The notes under the pieces are model-generated. The model made no database searches. It had not been told where the DNA came from and saw nothing but the letters and a program-made list of their open reading frames with translations. From an uncultured Prevotella sp. (GTDB lineage: Bacteria > Bacteroidota > Bacteroidia > Bacteroidales > Bacteroidaceae): a stretch of DNA of 64,000 nt. The stretch is from the NCBI GenBank assembly GCA_946998295.1, contig CAMPYS010000001.1, positions 83,643 through 147,642 of the forward strand, in the 5' to 3' direction. The position numbers were made by a program, and so were the translations under genes. This document shows positions 16,777 through 25,903 of this stretch, piece after piece. The first letter of the stretch is position 1; each line of letters opens with the position of its first letter.

Positions 16777-18090
16777 TTATTTATTAATTTTCTTTTTTAC
16801 AATAGAAATTAAAGCTCCAGTTTGTAAGATTGTTTTTAATTCATCTCCATCTTTTATTTGTTCTGTATCTTTTACTATTTTACCATTTGCATAAGTGATA
16901 GAATATCCTAATTTCAATAGCCTTTGTGGGTTTATTGCTTCTATTCTTTGATTAAGTGACTCTATCCTATGCTTTTCGTCTGCTATTTTATTTTGTATGG
17001 TTGGTTTAATTTTATTTGATAGTATTTCTAAATTTAGATGCTTAAAATGAAGTTGCTCTTTAATTTTTTGGTATATATATGTTATATAATTAATTAATCT
17101 TGTCTCTTCCTTTGCCTTCATTGTAGAGAAAAGAAATCTAACATTTGAAGTTAGTTTCTCAATTCTTAAAAGTTCATATTTAAGTTTTTCATTTACTATT
17201 TGTTTCAACCTTATCTCAGCATCATCTATTATTTGTAGGGTATTTGCTAAATTACCAATAAGTATTTCTGCCGCAGCTGTCGGAGTTTTAGCTCTTTTAT
17301 TTGCTATCATATCAAGAATACTTTCATCTCTTTCATGACCTATTCCTGTAATTATAGGTAAAGGAAAGTTTGCTATGTTTTCCGCAAGTTGTAGGGTGTC
17401 AAATCCTGTAAGATCAGCTGTAGCTCCTCCGCCTCTTATTATTACTACAACATCGAAATCATCTTCTTTGTTAGCAATTCTATTAAGTGCGTTAATTATA
17501 GTGCTTTCAACTTGATCGCCTTGCATAATTGCAGGAAATAATTCTGTAGTAAACGCAAAGCCATAATTGTTGTTTTTTAATTGATTAATAAAATCACCAT
17601 ATCCTGCTGCTGTTTTAGATGATATTATAGCTATTCGTTGCGCAAATTTGGATAATGAAAGGTCTTTTTGTAAGTCAAATATTCCTTCATTTTTTAATCG
17701 TTGTATTATTTCTTGACGCTTTCGTGCCATATTGCCCATAGTATATTCTGAATTTATATCAGTTATATTCCATGAGAAACCATATCGCTGATGAAATCTA
17801 GCATATACTTGTACCATTATTTTTATACCTGCTCTAACCTTTATACCTGTGATTTGTTGAAATTTAGCAGATATTAAATACCACTCCCTACTCCAGCATA
17901 TAGCATTTGCTTGAGCTATAATATCGTTATTACTATCATCTTTTTGTATTAGTTCTAAATATAAATGCCCCTTATTTTCTCTAGCACTTGCTACTTCTGC
18001 TTCAACCCAAAAATATTGATTTATTGTTTGGTCAATAACATCCTTTACAATTGAATTAAGCTCATATAGCGATATTACTTTACCAATCAT
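16777..18090 (-). CDS. xseA: Exodeoxyribonuclease VII large subunit
   Basis: The 437-residue protein has the N-terminal OB-fold domain (FWVEAEVASARENKGHLYLEL), the catalytic central domain (AIISSKTAAGYGDF, VVIIRGGGATADL, ITGIGHERDESI, AKTPTAAAEIL) and a long coiled-coil C-terminus that would carry XseB subunits. The final segment LLKLGYSITYANGKIV is typical. Function: processive cleavage of single-stranded DNA in repair. It is the first gene of an xseA-xseB transcript; a TATTTTTG -7 box lies at 18112-18119 on the minus strand. Confidence 0.96.
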   Translation of the reverse strand: MIGKVISLYELNSIVKDVIDQTINQYFWVEAEVASARENKGHLYLELIQKDDSNNDIIAQANAICWSREWYLISAKFQQITGIKVRAGIKIMVQVYARFHQRYGFSWNITDINSEYTMGNMARKRQEIIQRLKNEGIFDLQKDLSLSKFAQRIAIISSKTAAGYGDFINQLKNNNYGFAFTTELFPAIMQGDQVESTIINALNRIANKEDDFDVVVIIRGGGATADLTGFDTLQLAENIANFPLPIITGIGHERDESILDMIANKRAKTPTAAAEILIGNLANTLQIIDDAEIRLKQIVNEKLKYELLRIEKLTSNVRFLFSTMKAKEETRLINYITYIYQKIKEQLHFKHLNLEILSNKIKPTIQNKIADEKHRIESLNQRIEAINPQRLLKLGYSITYANGKIVKDTEQIKDGDELKTILQTGALISIVKKKINK

Positions 18091-18234
18091 AGATTATAAA
18101 TATATTTATTACAAAAATAATAATTTATTATTAACTATATGTTTTAATGTAAGTTAAATAATAACCAATTAGCAATTTATTTCTACATAATGACCGATGA
18201 AATTTTTATATTTGTAGAATTATATATAGAAATT

Positions 18235-18960
18235 ATGACATTAGAAGAAATTTTACTACATAGACGAGCTGTAAGGCGCTACGATCCAGATAAACCTATT
18301 GATGTTAATGCAGTTAAGGAATGTATAAGGTTAGCTACTTTATCTCCAACAAGTTCTAATATGCAACTATGGGAAGCCTATCATATTATTAATCCTATAA
18401 AATTACAAGAATTATCTATTGCCTGCTTAGGACAAGGAAGTGCAAGAACTTGTAAGCAAATGGTTATTTTTGTAACTCGTCAAGATAAATGGAAATCGCA
18501 TGCAAATGCTGTATTGGCTGCTAATATAGAAGAAATAAAAAATAATAGTCCGAAAGATAAACAAATACACCATATAGAATTACAAAATAAGTATTATAAA
18601 AAGTTAATACCGCTAACCTATAAACGGTGTTGGGGACTACTTGGACTTTTCAGAAAAGTTTTAACTACTTTTATAGGCTTTAAACGACCTATACCACGTA
18701 ACGTAACAGAAGCAGATATTAATACTGTTGTACATAAAAGCTGTGCGTTAGCTATTCAAACATTTATGCTCGCTATGAGCGAGAGGGGTTATGATACTTG
18801 CCCATTAGAGGGATTTGATGAGTTTCGGGTAAAAAAAATACTTAATTTACCAAAAGAGAGTAAAGTTTCTATGATAATAACTTGTGGCATTAGAGGCATT
18901 GGTGGTGTACGTGGTGATAGATTTCGTTTACCTTTAAATGAATATTATAAACTAATATGA
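18235..18960 (+). CDS. Nitroreductase family flavoprotein
   Basis: The start is set at the ATG at 18235 (MTLEEILLHRRAVRRYDPDKP), because the 15 residues added by the ATG at 18190 are outside the family pattern. The 241-residue protein has the N-terminal FMN phosphate-binding HRRAVRRYDP, the LSPTSSNMQLWEAY segment, and a C-terminal ITCGIRGIGGVRGDRFRLP. An insertion of about 40 basic residues around 120-165 is longer than in typical small nitroreductases. It would reduce nitro compounds or quinones with NAD(P)H and FMN; the physiological substrate is unknown. It overlaps the next gene by ATGA. Confidence 0.85.
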   Translation: MTLEEILLHRRAVRRYDPDKPIDVNAVKECIRLATLSPTSSNMQLWEAYHIINPIKLQELSIACLGQGSARTCKQMVIFVTRQDKWKSHANAVLAANIEEIKNNSPKDKQIHHIELQNKYYKKLIPLTYKRCWGLLGLFRKVLTTFIGFKRPIPRNVTEADINTVVHKSCALAIQTFMLAMSERGYDTCPLEGFDEFRVKKILNLPKESKVSMIITCGIRGIGGVRGDRFRLPLNEYYKLI

Positions 18961-19409
18961 AGAAATATAAAATCTTATTTGTATGCCATGGAAATATCTG
19001 TCGTAGTCCAATGGCAGAATTCATATTTAAGAACATTGTCAAAAATGCAGGTAGAACAGAGGAATTTGAAATAAGTAGTTTGGCTACTTCAACTGAAGAG
19101 ATAGGACATGATATGTATACACCAGCAAAAAAATGTTTAGAAAAACACGGAATTCCATTTACACGACATACTGCAAGACAAATAACTATAGAGGATTATT
19201 GTTACTTTGATTATATTTTTGCTATGGATAGAAATAACCTTCGGTGGTTAAAAATGCTTGGCATCGAAGATAAAAGTAAAAAAATACAGTTAATTATGAA
19301 TCTTATAGGCGAAGACAGAGATGTTGATGATCCATGGTATACTAATAATTTTGAACGTACATATTTGGACTTATCTAATGCTTTGCCTAAAATACTAAAA
19401 TTAAAATAA
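18957..19409 (+). CDS. Low-molecular-weight protein tyrosine phosphatase
   Basis: The 150-residue protein has the P-loop VCHGNICRSPMAE (CX5RS) at residues 9-17 and the general-acid loop VDDPWYTNNFERTY near residue 122, both diagnostic. It dephosphorylates phosphotyrosine on proteins; in bacteria such enzymes often counter tyrosine kinases of polysaccharide export, but no such kinase is next to it. The start codon overlaps the nitroreductase stop (ATGA), so the two are translationally coupled. Confidence 0.95.
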   Translation: MKKYKILFVCHGNICRSPMAEFIFKNIVKNAGRTEEFEISSLATSTEEIGHDMYTPAKKCLEKHGIPFTRHTARQITIEDYCYFDYIFAMDRNNLRWLKMLGIEDKSKKIQLIMNLIGEDRDVDDPWYTNNFERTYLDLSNALPKILKLK

Positions 19410-19470
19410 TTTCTTATAATTTTTCAAATTACTTTACTATTTTTTTATAGTAAAAGCAATCTTCGTTAGC

Positions 19471-19887
19471 TTAATGAGGCTTTTCTGTTAGTTCTACTTT
19501 AGGTACTTTAATTTCTGGCTGGTCGTCTACTTTTTTATTGTTATCATCTACTTCTGACTCTTTTGATGGTGGTATTGATGGAACAATAATAGGATCTGTT
19601 TCTGTGTTCGCTGGTTCATTATTTTCTTTTGGTTCTTTTACGTAATCAATTTTTTTGCGTTCCTTTATTTCAACTTGTTTTGCTTCATCTTTTGTAAGTA
19701 CAGGAAGTTTATGAGTTGTATCAACTCCTATAACCGTTCCTGACATATCTACTGAATATTTGCGAGGTGGTGCCATGTCACGAGTTGCCATTAAGTAAAA
19801 TAACAATAATGAACCAAAAAATAATATTCCCGCACATATTGATACTATAGTTGTATACTTTTGTTTTCCCTTTTCTTCTCTATTCAT
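19471..19887 (-). CDS. Small membrane-anchored Pro/acid-rich protein of unknown function
   Basis: The 138-residue protein has one membrane segment near residues 12-34 (TIVSICAGILFFGSLLLFYLM) and then a periplasmic tail rich in Lys, Glu, Pro and Asp. It resembles the TonB-like linker proteins in layout but lacks a TonB C-terminal domain. No function is assigned. It is on the same strand as panB with a 31-base gap and may be co-transcribed. Confidence 0.65.
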   Translation of the reverse strand: MNREEKGKQKYTTIVSICAGILFFGSLLLFYLMATRDMAPPRKYSVDMSGTVIGVDTTHKLPVLTKDEAKQVEIKERKKIDYVKEPKENNEPANTETDPIIVPSIPPSKESEVDDNNKKVDDQPEIKVPKVELTEKPH

Positions 19888-19918
19888 GGAGATTTCGTTT
19901 TAGATAGTAATCTTGTTT

Positions 19919-20746
19919 CTATATATTACCGTATGATTCTTCTTTTGATGGAAATGATCCACTACGAACATTGTAAACATAGTTGTTTACCCCATTTATT
20001 ATACAGCCTCGAACATCTGCAAATTTACGTAAAAATTTAGGATTAAAATCTTTATTAAATCCTAAAGCATCTGTACTAACTAACACCTGACCATCTGTGC
20101 CATTACCTGCTCCTATTCCTATAGTGGCAGCAGAAATATTGTCTGTAATTTGTTTAGCAAGTGTTGCAGGAATTTTTTCTAAAACTAAAGCAAAAATGCC
20201 TGCATCATCTAAGGCCTTTGAATCAGATAAAAGTTTATTTGACTCTTCAACACTCTGTCCTCTAAGTGAATATCCGCCAAAACGATGAACACTTTGAGGT
20301 GTTAGCCCTAAATGGCCTACAACAGGTATGCCTGCAGATACTATTGCTTTAACACGATCTACCATTTCAATGCCACCTTCTAATTTAATAGCTTCTGCCC
20401 CACTCTCTTTCATTATCCTAACAGCGTTGCGTACAGCTTCCTCACAACTTACCTGATAACTACCAAAAGGCATATCACAAACAACTAATGCTCTTTTTGC
20501 GCCACGAACTACACTACGAGCATGGTAAATCATCTCATCTAACGTAATTGGGATAGTAGTTGAATTGCCACACATAACATTTGAAGCAGAGTCGCCTACT
20601 AACAAAGAATCTATACCCGCTTCATCTAAAAGTGATGCCATAGTGAAGTCATAAGCTGTCATCATAGCAATTTTTTCCCCAGTTGATTTCATTTCTCCAA
20701 AAGAAACAGAAGAAACTTTTTTGCCTTTATCGGATAAATATGACAT
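19919..20746 (-). CDS. panB: 3-methyl-2-oxobutanoate hydroxymethyltransferase
   Basis: The 275-residue protein is full length for ketopantoate hydroxymethyltransferase: MMTAYDFTMASLLDEAGID, LLVGDSASNVMCGN (metal-binding Asp), DMPFGSYQVS, IKLEGG, VVGHLGLTPQSVHRFGGY and the C-terminal IGIGAG. It adds a hydroxymethyl group from methylene-tetrahydrofolate to 2-oxoisovalerate in pantothenate synthesis, linking functionally to glyA (one-carbon) and ilvE (2-oxoisovalerate) in this window. A TAACTTTG box lies at 20779-20772 on the minus strand. Confidence 0.97.
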   Translation of the reverse strand: MSYLSDKGKKVSSVSFGEMKSTGEKIAMMTAYDFTMASLLDEAGIDSLLVGDSASNVMCGNSTTIPITLDEMIYHARSVVRGAKRALVVCDMPFGSYQVSCEEAVRNAVRIMKESGAEAIKLEGGIEMVDRVKAIVSAGIPVVGHLGLTPQSVHRFGGYSLRGQSVEESNKLLSDSKALDDAGIFALVLEKIPATLAKQITDNISAATIGIGAGNGTDGQVLVSTDALGFNKDFNPKFLRKFADVRGCIINGVNNYVYNVRSGSFPSKEESYGNI

Positions 20747-20794
20747 ATTAAATATTATAATTTATGATGTGCAAAGTTACAAAAGTTTTTATTA

Positions 20795-23419
20795 CTAAGG
20801 AATTAGTTTATTCAATCTCATTACAATTGAAGTTTGACTTCGACCCATCTTAGCAGATATATATTTTACACTCTTACCTTCATTATATAATGTAATTAAA
20901 AATTTGTCTGCTGCTCTTGTCCACTTTTTATTTGCATTAGGATGTTTTATATAATTGATTTCTGAATACTGTTCAGGATGAAGTAATTCATTTACAAAGA
21001 CAGAAGGGAATCGTTTATCATATAAAACGATAGTTTTAATCTTTGCTCGTGTCATAGCTACATAAAATAATCTTCGTTCTTCACCATAAGGAAGTTTATC
21101 ACTCTCAGTTAGAACATAATTAAGCACAGGGTCATCACTAACAAGGGAAGGAAAACCATAAGTGTCTTTGTTACATTGAAGTAATAGAACATAATCTGCT
21201 TCAAGCCCTTTTGACTTATGTATTGTTAAGAATTCTATTTTCCTACTTCCTATTAAATAGTAAAATCTATTGCCCTCTTTTATACCTTTATACATAAAGG
21301 ATAGATAATAGTCATCAAAAGAATATCGACCTAACAGAAAAATAGATTTATTCTTTGGAATAGAAGATATTAGTTTACCAATTATATTGCAGTAGTCACG
21401 TCTATCATAAGGGCAAAATTCTAATTCGGTTTTTATATCTGTAGAGAATGGATGTATGTTTTTTTGTATTTGTAATTTATTACGTTGAATAAATGTAGTG
21501 GATAGTGAAACTAACGGTTCACCAAACCTATAGGTTGTTTCTATCTTGTTTATCTCCGTCTTTCCAAAATAATTAGCAAAGTTATTAAATATTGCCATAT
21601 CGCTTCCTGAAAATCTATAGATAGATTGCCAATCATCACCTACACAATACAGTTTTGCAGGTTTCGTTCCATTTCGTAACGATTTCAAAAAGTTGTAGCG
21701 ATCAATTGATATATCTTGAAATTCATCTACGATAATATAATCATATTCAATTGGGTGCAAAGTATTACATATTTTTGTAGCTTCAATAATTGCATCTGTA
21801 AAATCTATCTTCTTATCAGAATTTAATGCTTGGGTATATTGTTCATATATTGGCTTAAATATCTTATCAATAATAAAAACACTGCGCTGATCTTTTACAT
21901 TTATAGCTTGCCCTAAAATTTCGTCAATTGATTTACAATTTGATTTTAATAATGTTACAAACGTAACTATAAGCCTTATAAAAGCTTTTTCTTGTTTACT
22001 ACCTTTTGGGAAAACTAAGGAATATAATTCTTTTTCACTTTTTTCGTGTATTGGTACACCCGCAGTTTTCAATATATCCTTTAGTTTATCTTTTATTTCA
22101 TAGTAGTGAAAATCTGCACTTGATGTTGTTAATAATTGAGTTCCAAATTTTTTGTGAGCTTCCTTTTTCCAAGTTATACCATCATTATATTTTTGATTTG
22201 CAGCCTCATATGTCATATTTTTATCTTTTGCAAACCAAGTGGGAACAAGATTGTGTTCATCTATTCCAAAGTGTTCTAAATATACTCGCTTTGTCTTTCC
22301 ATCTTTATCAAAGTATATAGAAAAATCGGGACAATATTGAGAGTGCCTTTCATCAGACAGTTGATGCTCATAAGGTTCTTCATATCTATATTTTACTCCC
22401 AATATTGATAATGCAGAACATATTTTATATTCTTGTTCGCTTTTCAAACATACAGTATTACCATCCATATCGGGAAATAAGGCTTTTAACCGTAGATGTT
22501 TTTGCTCTGATAAATTTTTTCGGCGTTCATTTTTACGTTTTTCCCAGTCTTCTTCATTTACTTTATAATTAAAAAAGTAGTCTACTACATTTTTTTTAAA
22601 ATCATCACTCTTTAGTAGGTTGTGGTAAATAGCAATAAATACTGAATCTGTATTTTCACATATAGATGGTTTGAAACCTGTTGTTTTCGCAATTATATCT
22701 AATGCTAATTTATGAAATGTATAACCTTTTAATCCTCTTTTATCTATCCGTTCTGTAAGTTCAGCTGCTGCTTTATTAGTATAACTAATAAGTAAAATTT
22801 TATTAGGTGAAATTCCTTTTATTTTTGTTAAGTATTTAACTTTTCCAACAATAGAAGATGTTTTTCCACTACCTGCACTACTAACAACCAAACAATTATC
22901 TTCTTCTGAAACTATAGAACGTCGTTGTTGAGTATCTAAAGGATATTTAAGGCAGTGATCAAAAAAATATTTATTTTCATTAAGTATGAACCTTATAATA
23001 GAATCGTTATGTCGTTTAATATTACTATTTATATTATCAAAATCTTTTAAAAATTTTGATAATATTGAAGGTAGAGTAAAATGGAATATCTTTGCCTTCT
23101 TAAGCAACAAATGTGCTTTTTGAAAATATAAATAATAATAATTTATAAAATCTTCTTCTTGTGATGCTGATATGAAATTTGTATTAAAAGTATTGTTTAA
23201 GTCTGTTGGAATATCAATAAATACTGTAAATTTATCATTTGATATTTTTCCTTTATAACATTTTTCTTTTTTAACTGAACTATAAGGTTGTATACTTTTT
23301 ATTTCTCTTGACAATGCTATACAACACCTTTTAATATGTATTAGGTTTAAAATGATTATGATAATTGCTATAATTACAAAAATTATTAGCATATATAACA
23401 TTGTATAGATTGATAACAT
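20795..23419 (-). CDS. Membrane-anchored helicase IV-like (UvrD/Rep superfamily) protein with nuclease-like insert
   Basis: The 874-residue protein starts with a strong transmembrane segment (about 8-28) followed by a basic stretch. The SF1 helicase core begins near 160 with Walker A SSAGSGKTSS (180-189), SYTNKAAAELTERI, Walker B IIVDEFQDIS, VGDDWQSIYRFSG and TTYRFGEPL, then FLTIHKSKGLEADYVLL and RRLFYVAMTRAK; this pattern is closest to E. coli helicase IV (HelD). An insertion at about 325-390 (SEQEYKICSAL, YRYEEPY, CPDFSIYF, YLEHFGID) resembles a PD-(D/E)xK nuclease fold. The C-terminal 45 residues (WTRAADKFLITLY...GRSQTSIVMRL) look like a helix-turn-helix. Membrane tethering of such a helicase is unusual. 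It lies 48 bases upstream of panB. Confidence 0.85.
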   Translation of the reverse strand: MLSIYTMLYMLIIFVIIAIIIIILNLIHIKRCCIALSREIKSIQPYSSVKKEKCYKGKISNDKFTVFIDIPTDLNNTFNTNFISASQEEDFINYYYLYFQKAHLLLKKAKIFHFTLPSILSKFLKDFDNINSNIKRHNDSIIRFILNENKYFFDHCLKYPLDTQQRRSIVSEEDNCLVVSSAGSGKTSSIVGKVKYLTKIKGISPNKILLISYTNKAAAELTERIDKRGLKGYTFHKLALDIIAKTTGFKPSICENTDSVFIAIYHNLLKSDDFKKNVVDYFFNYKVNEEDWEKRKNERRKNLSEQKHLRLKALFPDMDGNTVCLKSEQEYKICSALSILGVKYRYEEPYEHQLSDERHSQYCPDFSIYFDKDGKTKRVYLEHFGIDEHNLVPTWFAKDKNMTYEAANQKYNDGITWKKEAHKKFGTQLLTTSSADFHYYEIKDKLKDILKTAGVPIHEKSEKELYSLVFPKGSKQEKAFIRLIVTFVTLLKSNCKSIDEILGQAINVKDQRSVFIIDKIFKPIYEQYTQALNSDKKIDFTDAIIEATKICNTLHPIEYDYIIVDEFQDISIDRYNFLKSLRNGTKPAKLYCVGDDWQSIYRFSGSDMAIFNNFANYFGKTEINKIETTYRFGEPLVSLSTTFIQRNKLQIQKNIHPFSTDIKTELEFCPYDRRDYCNIIGKLISSIPKNKSIFLLGRYSFDDYYLSFMYKGIKEGNRFYYLIGSRKIEFLTIHKSKGLEADYVLLLQCNKDTYGFPSLVSDDPVLNYVLTESDKLPYGEERRLFYVAMTRAKIKTIVLYDKRFPSVFVNELLHPEQYSEINYIKHPNANKKWTRAADKFLITLYNEGKSVKYISAKMGRSQTSIVMRLNKLIP

Positions 23420-23514
23420 ATAGATATATTGGTAAATAGATATTATTTTTTATACATGTCAAGTACAAAATTACAAATTGAACTTTTCTTTATAGATATA
23501 TTTTATTTAAAATT

Positions 23515-23553
23515 AATAAGGTTGGAATCCAATAATAGGAAACCAACCTTATT
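23515..23553 (-). terminator. Hairpin terminator downstream of ppiD
   Basis: A perfect 11-bp stem (AATAAGGTTGG and its complement) encloses a 17-base loop, 25 bases past the stop of the PpiD-like gene. Confidence 0.7.
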
Positions 23554-23577
23554 CTCATTTATTAACCATTAATATAT

Positions 23578-25725
23578 TTAGAAGTATAAATATCGATTAT
23601 CAACAATATTTGCTTTCATTACTAAGTCTTGCATAAAGTTGCCAATTATCTGACTATTCTTCAGTATGCATTGTTGCATTTGAGCTAATTCATTGAATTT
23701 TACTCCTGGTCTCATCTTTTTGCTAATAACTTGGAATAAATAAACTCCACCTTGTCCTTTCACAGGATGACTAACCATCTTACCTACTGATGTAGAAGCA
23801 ACTGCGCCTGATATTGCAGGCTCAACCATACCAATAGCAGGGATAAATGCAGGTGAAGCAAATGTAATTTGACTTATAGGCATAATCTTTGCTCCTTTTG
23901 CCTTAGCAGCTGCAATAGATTTAACACCCTTTAAACGAGCCATAAGAAGTTCCGCTTTTTTATCTTTTAAAACCTCTGCACGGACTTTCTCTTTTACCTC
24001 AGGATCATCCAATGGACGATAGCCTTTTGGATGTATATTAGTTAAACAAAGAACCATAAAGTGGTCATTATCACCGCATTCATATAATGGAGATATTTCG
24101 CCTTCTTTGGCCTCAAATATCCATTTTAATGCATCTTTTGTACCTCTTACACCTGCAACATCATGCTGACTGGTGGATACATTTTTTTGTTCTTGAACTC
24201 TATAACCAAATTTATTTGCATATTTTTCAAGGGAAGCTAAATCAACTCCCTTTGCGACATATTCAGCAAATTTATTATAAGCAGAACTACGAGTTTCTTT
24301 AGAAAAATCTATTGTCTTCTTTATTATTGCTGCAATCGTTTTAGTCTTTATAGCCTTTTTATCTAAAACTTGAATAACTACACTTCCTTGAGTTAATGAA
24401 AGATTTTGTATAGCGTTTACTTTGCCATTTAATATGGCTGTTAGATAAGTACGATTATCTTTATTCATTGATGTTGCACTTTCGTATTGTGCACCTGTAA
24501 GCCAAGTCTTTTCTCCTGTCTGCCCATAACGCTTAGCTATTTTTTCAAAGTCTGTTCCTGATGCTAATGCTTTTTGTATAGAGTCTGCTTTTACCTTAGC
24601 CTGTGCAGGAGTTGTTGCTGCTACTTGAATTTGACGAAATTGTATAGAATCAGGAAGTTGTTGCTTATTAAAAACTCTGACTATATTTAATGTATTATCG
24701 GCTTTATTTTCTGTTACAGCTGTAGTTCCAACTGATAAAGAATCTATCTTACTTGCTATATCTGGATATGCCTGATAAGCAGCACTACTAACTGGAATGC
24801 CAAGATACGGGATAATGCTTCCACTTTTACTTATTAATGAAGAAGGATCAGATACAGTAGCTAATTGCTTTTGATAAGCTGACATTTCTTTTTGGATTTC
24901 ATTGCGGTCAGTTTTACTTGCTTTAATCTGAAAATCAACATACTTTATATCTCGGCTTTCAACAACTTGACGAAACATGGGTTTTAGTTCTTCATACTTA
25001 GCTTTAATGTCATTGTCAGTAATTTTTATCTCTGAATCTTTAACTGAACTATATGGGAATGCGGCTAACTGAATTTGTGACTCTTGGTTTTCATCTGTGA
25101 AAGCAAGTTTTGCTTCTGCTTTGTTAGATAGTACACAACTTGATAAAAGACCTTGTAGTTTTTGCCCTAACAATTGAGAACGCAAATTCTTTTCAACAAA
25201 TAACCAATAATTATATATTGGTTTCATTTGTTCTGCTTGCTGCGGATTTTCTGTTGCTGCTTTTTTATAGTTATCAATAAATTGTTTTAATATATTGACA
25301 TCAAAACGACCTGTCTGTTGATTAACAAATGGAGTTTGTGCAAGAACAGGATTAGTTCCCTCATTAAGAATATTTTGAATTTCTTGCTCTGTAACTGTTA
25401 AACCTATTTTTTCGCCTTCATTTTCTATTACTCTATTAGACACTAATTGCTGCCATACTTGATCTTTTATTTGATTAAGTTCAGCTTCTGATATATTGTC
25501 TCTTTGCGTAGTGAATTTAATAGCATCTTGATACTCATCTAATAACTTTTGATACTCTTGAACACTAACTTTTTTGCCTAATATTTCACCTATTTGCTGA
25601 CGTGCCTCACCTTTTAGTCCACTACAAGAGCGAAAAGCTTCTTCAGCTATAAATGCAAACAAAGCTACACCGATTACAATCATCAGAGCAACTCCGCGGC
25701 TTCGAATTTTTCCTAATGCTGCCAT
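23578..25725 (-). CDS. ppiD: PpiD-like periplasmic peptidyl-prolyl isomerase / chaperone
   Basis: The 715-residue protein has an N-terminal membrane anchor (GVALMIVIGVALFAFIAEEA, about 11-30), a SurA/PpiD N-terminal chaperone region, one parvulin-like domain near 355-460 (RQIQVAATTPAQAKVKADSI) and a second weaker parvulin-like segment near 500-600. It would sit on the periplasmic face of the inner membrane and assist folding of exported and outer-membrane proteins. It is the last gene of the cluster OMP, lptC, CNNM, ppiD, consistent with an outer-membrane biogenesis role. Whether isomerase activity is retained is uncertain. Confidence 0.88.
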   Translation of the reverse strand: MAALGKIRSRGVALMIVIGVALFAFIAEEAFRSCSGLKGEARQQIGEILGKKVSVQEYQKLLDEYQDAIKFTTQRDNISEAELNQIKDQVWQQLVSNRVIENEGEKIGLTVTEQEIQNILNEGTNPVLAQTPFVNQQTGRFDVNILKQFIDNYKKAATENPQQAEQMKPIYNYWLFVEKNLRSQLLGQKLQGLLSSCVLSNKAEAKLAFTDENQESQIQLAAFPYSSVKDSEIKITDNDIKAKYEELKPMFRQVVESRDIKYVDFQIKASKTDRNEIQKEMSAYQKQLATVSDPSSLISKSGSIIPYLGIPVSSAAYQAYPDIASKIDSLSVGTTAVTENKADNTLNIVRVFNKQQLPDSIQFRQIQVAATTPAQAKVKADSIQKALASGTDFEKIAKRYGQTGEKTWLTGAQYESATSMNKDNRTYLTAILNGKVNAIQNLSLTQGSVVIQVLDKKAIKTKTIAAIIKKTIDFSKETRSSAYNKFAEYVAKGVDLASLEKYANKFGYRVQEQKNVSTSQHDVAGVRGTKDALKWIFEAKEGEISPLYECGDNDHFMVLCLTNIHPKGYRPLDDPEVKEKVRAEVLKDKKAELLMARLKGVKSIAAAKAKGAKIMPISQITFASPAFIPAIGMVEPAISGAVASTSVGKMVSHPVKGQGGVYLFQVISKKMRPGVKFNELAQMQQCILKNSQIIGNFMQDLVMKANIVDNRYLYF

Positions 25726-25903
25726 TTTATTATTTTAATTTATTTTTATACTTCCTAAAATCTTAAAATTGTTTACAAAAGTACAAATAAAAAGATTAAT
25801 AAATACCATTTTTATTAATAATTTTATATATTATGATATTACTAAACTAATTAGCTACATATAATTAGACAAAATTATATTACAAATTGAATATCTAATA
25901 TAA

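Noticed and set aside
19433..19454. AT hairpin between the phosphatase gene and the small membrane protein gene
   Set aside because: All-AT 8-bp stem with a T loop; too weak to name as a terminator in DNA of this composition.
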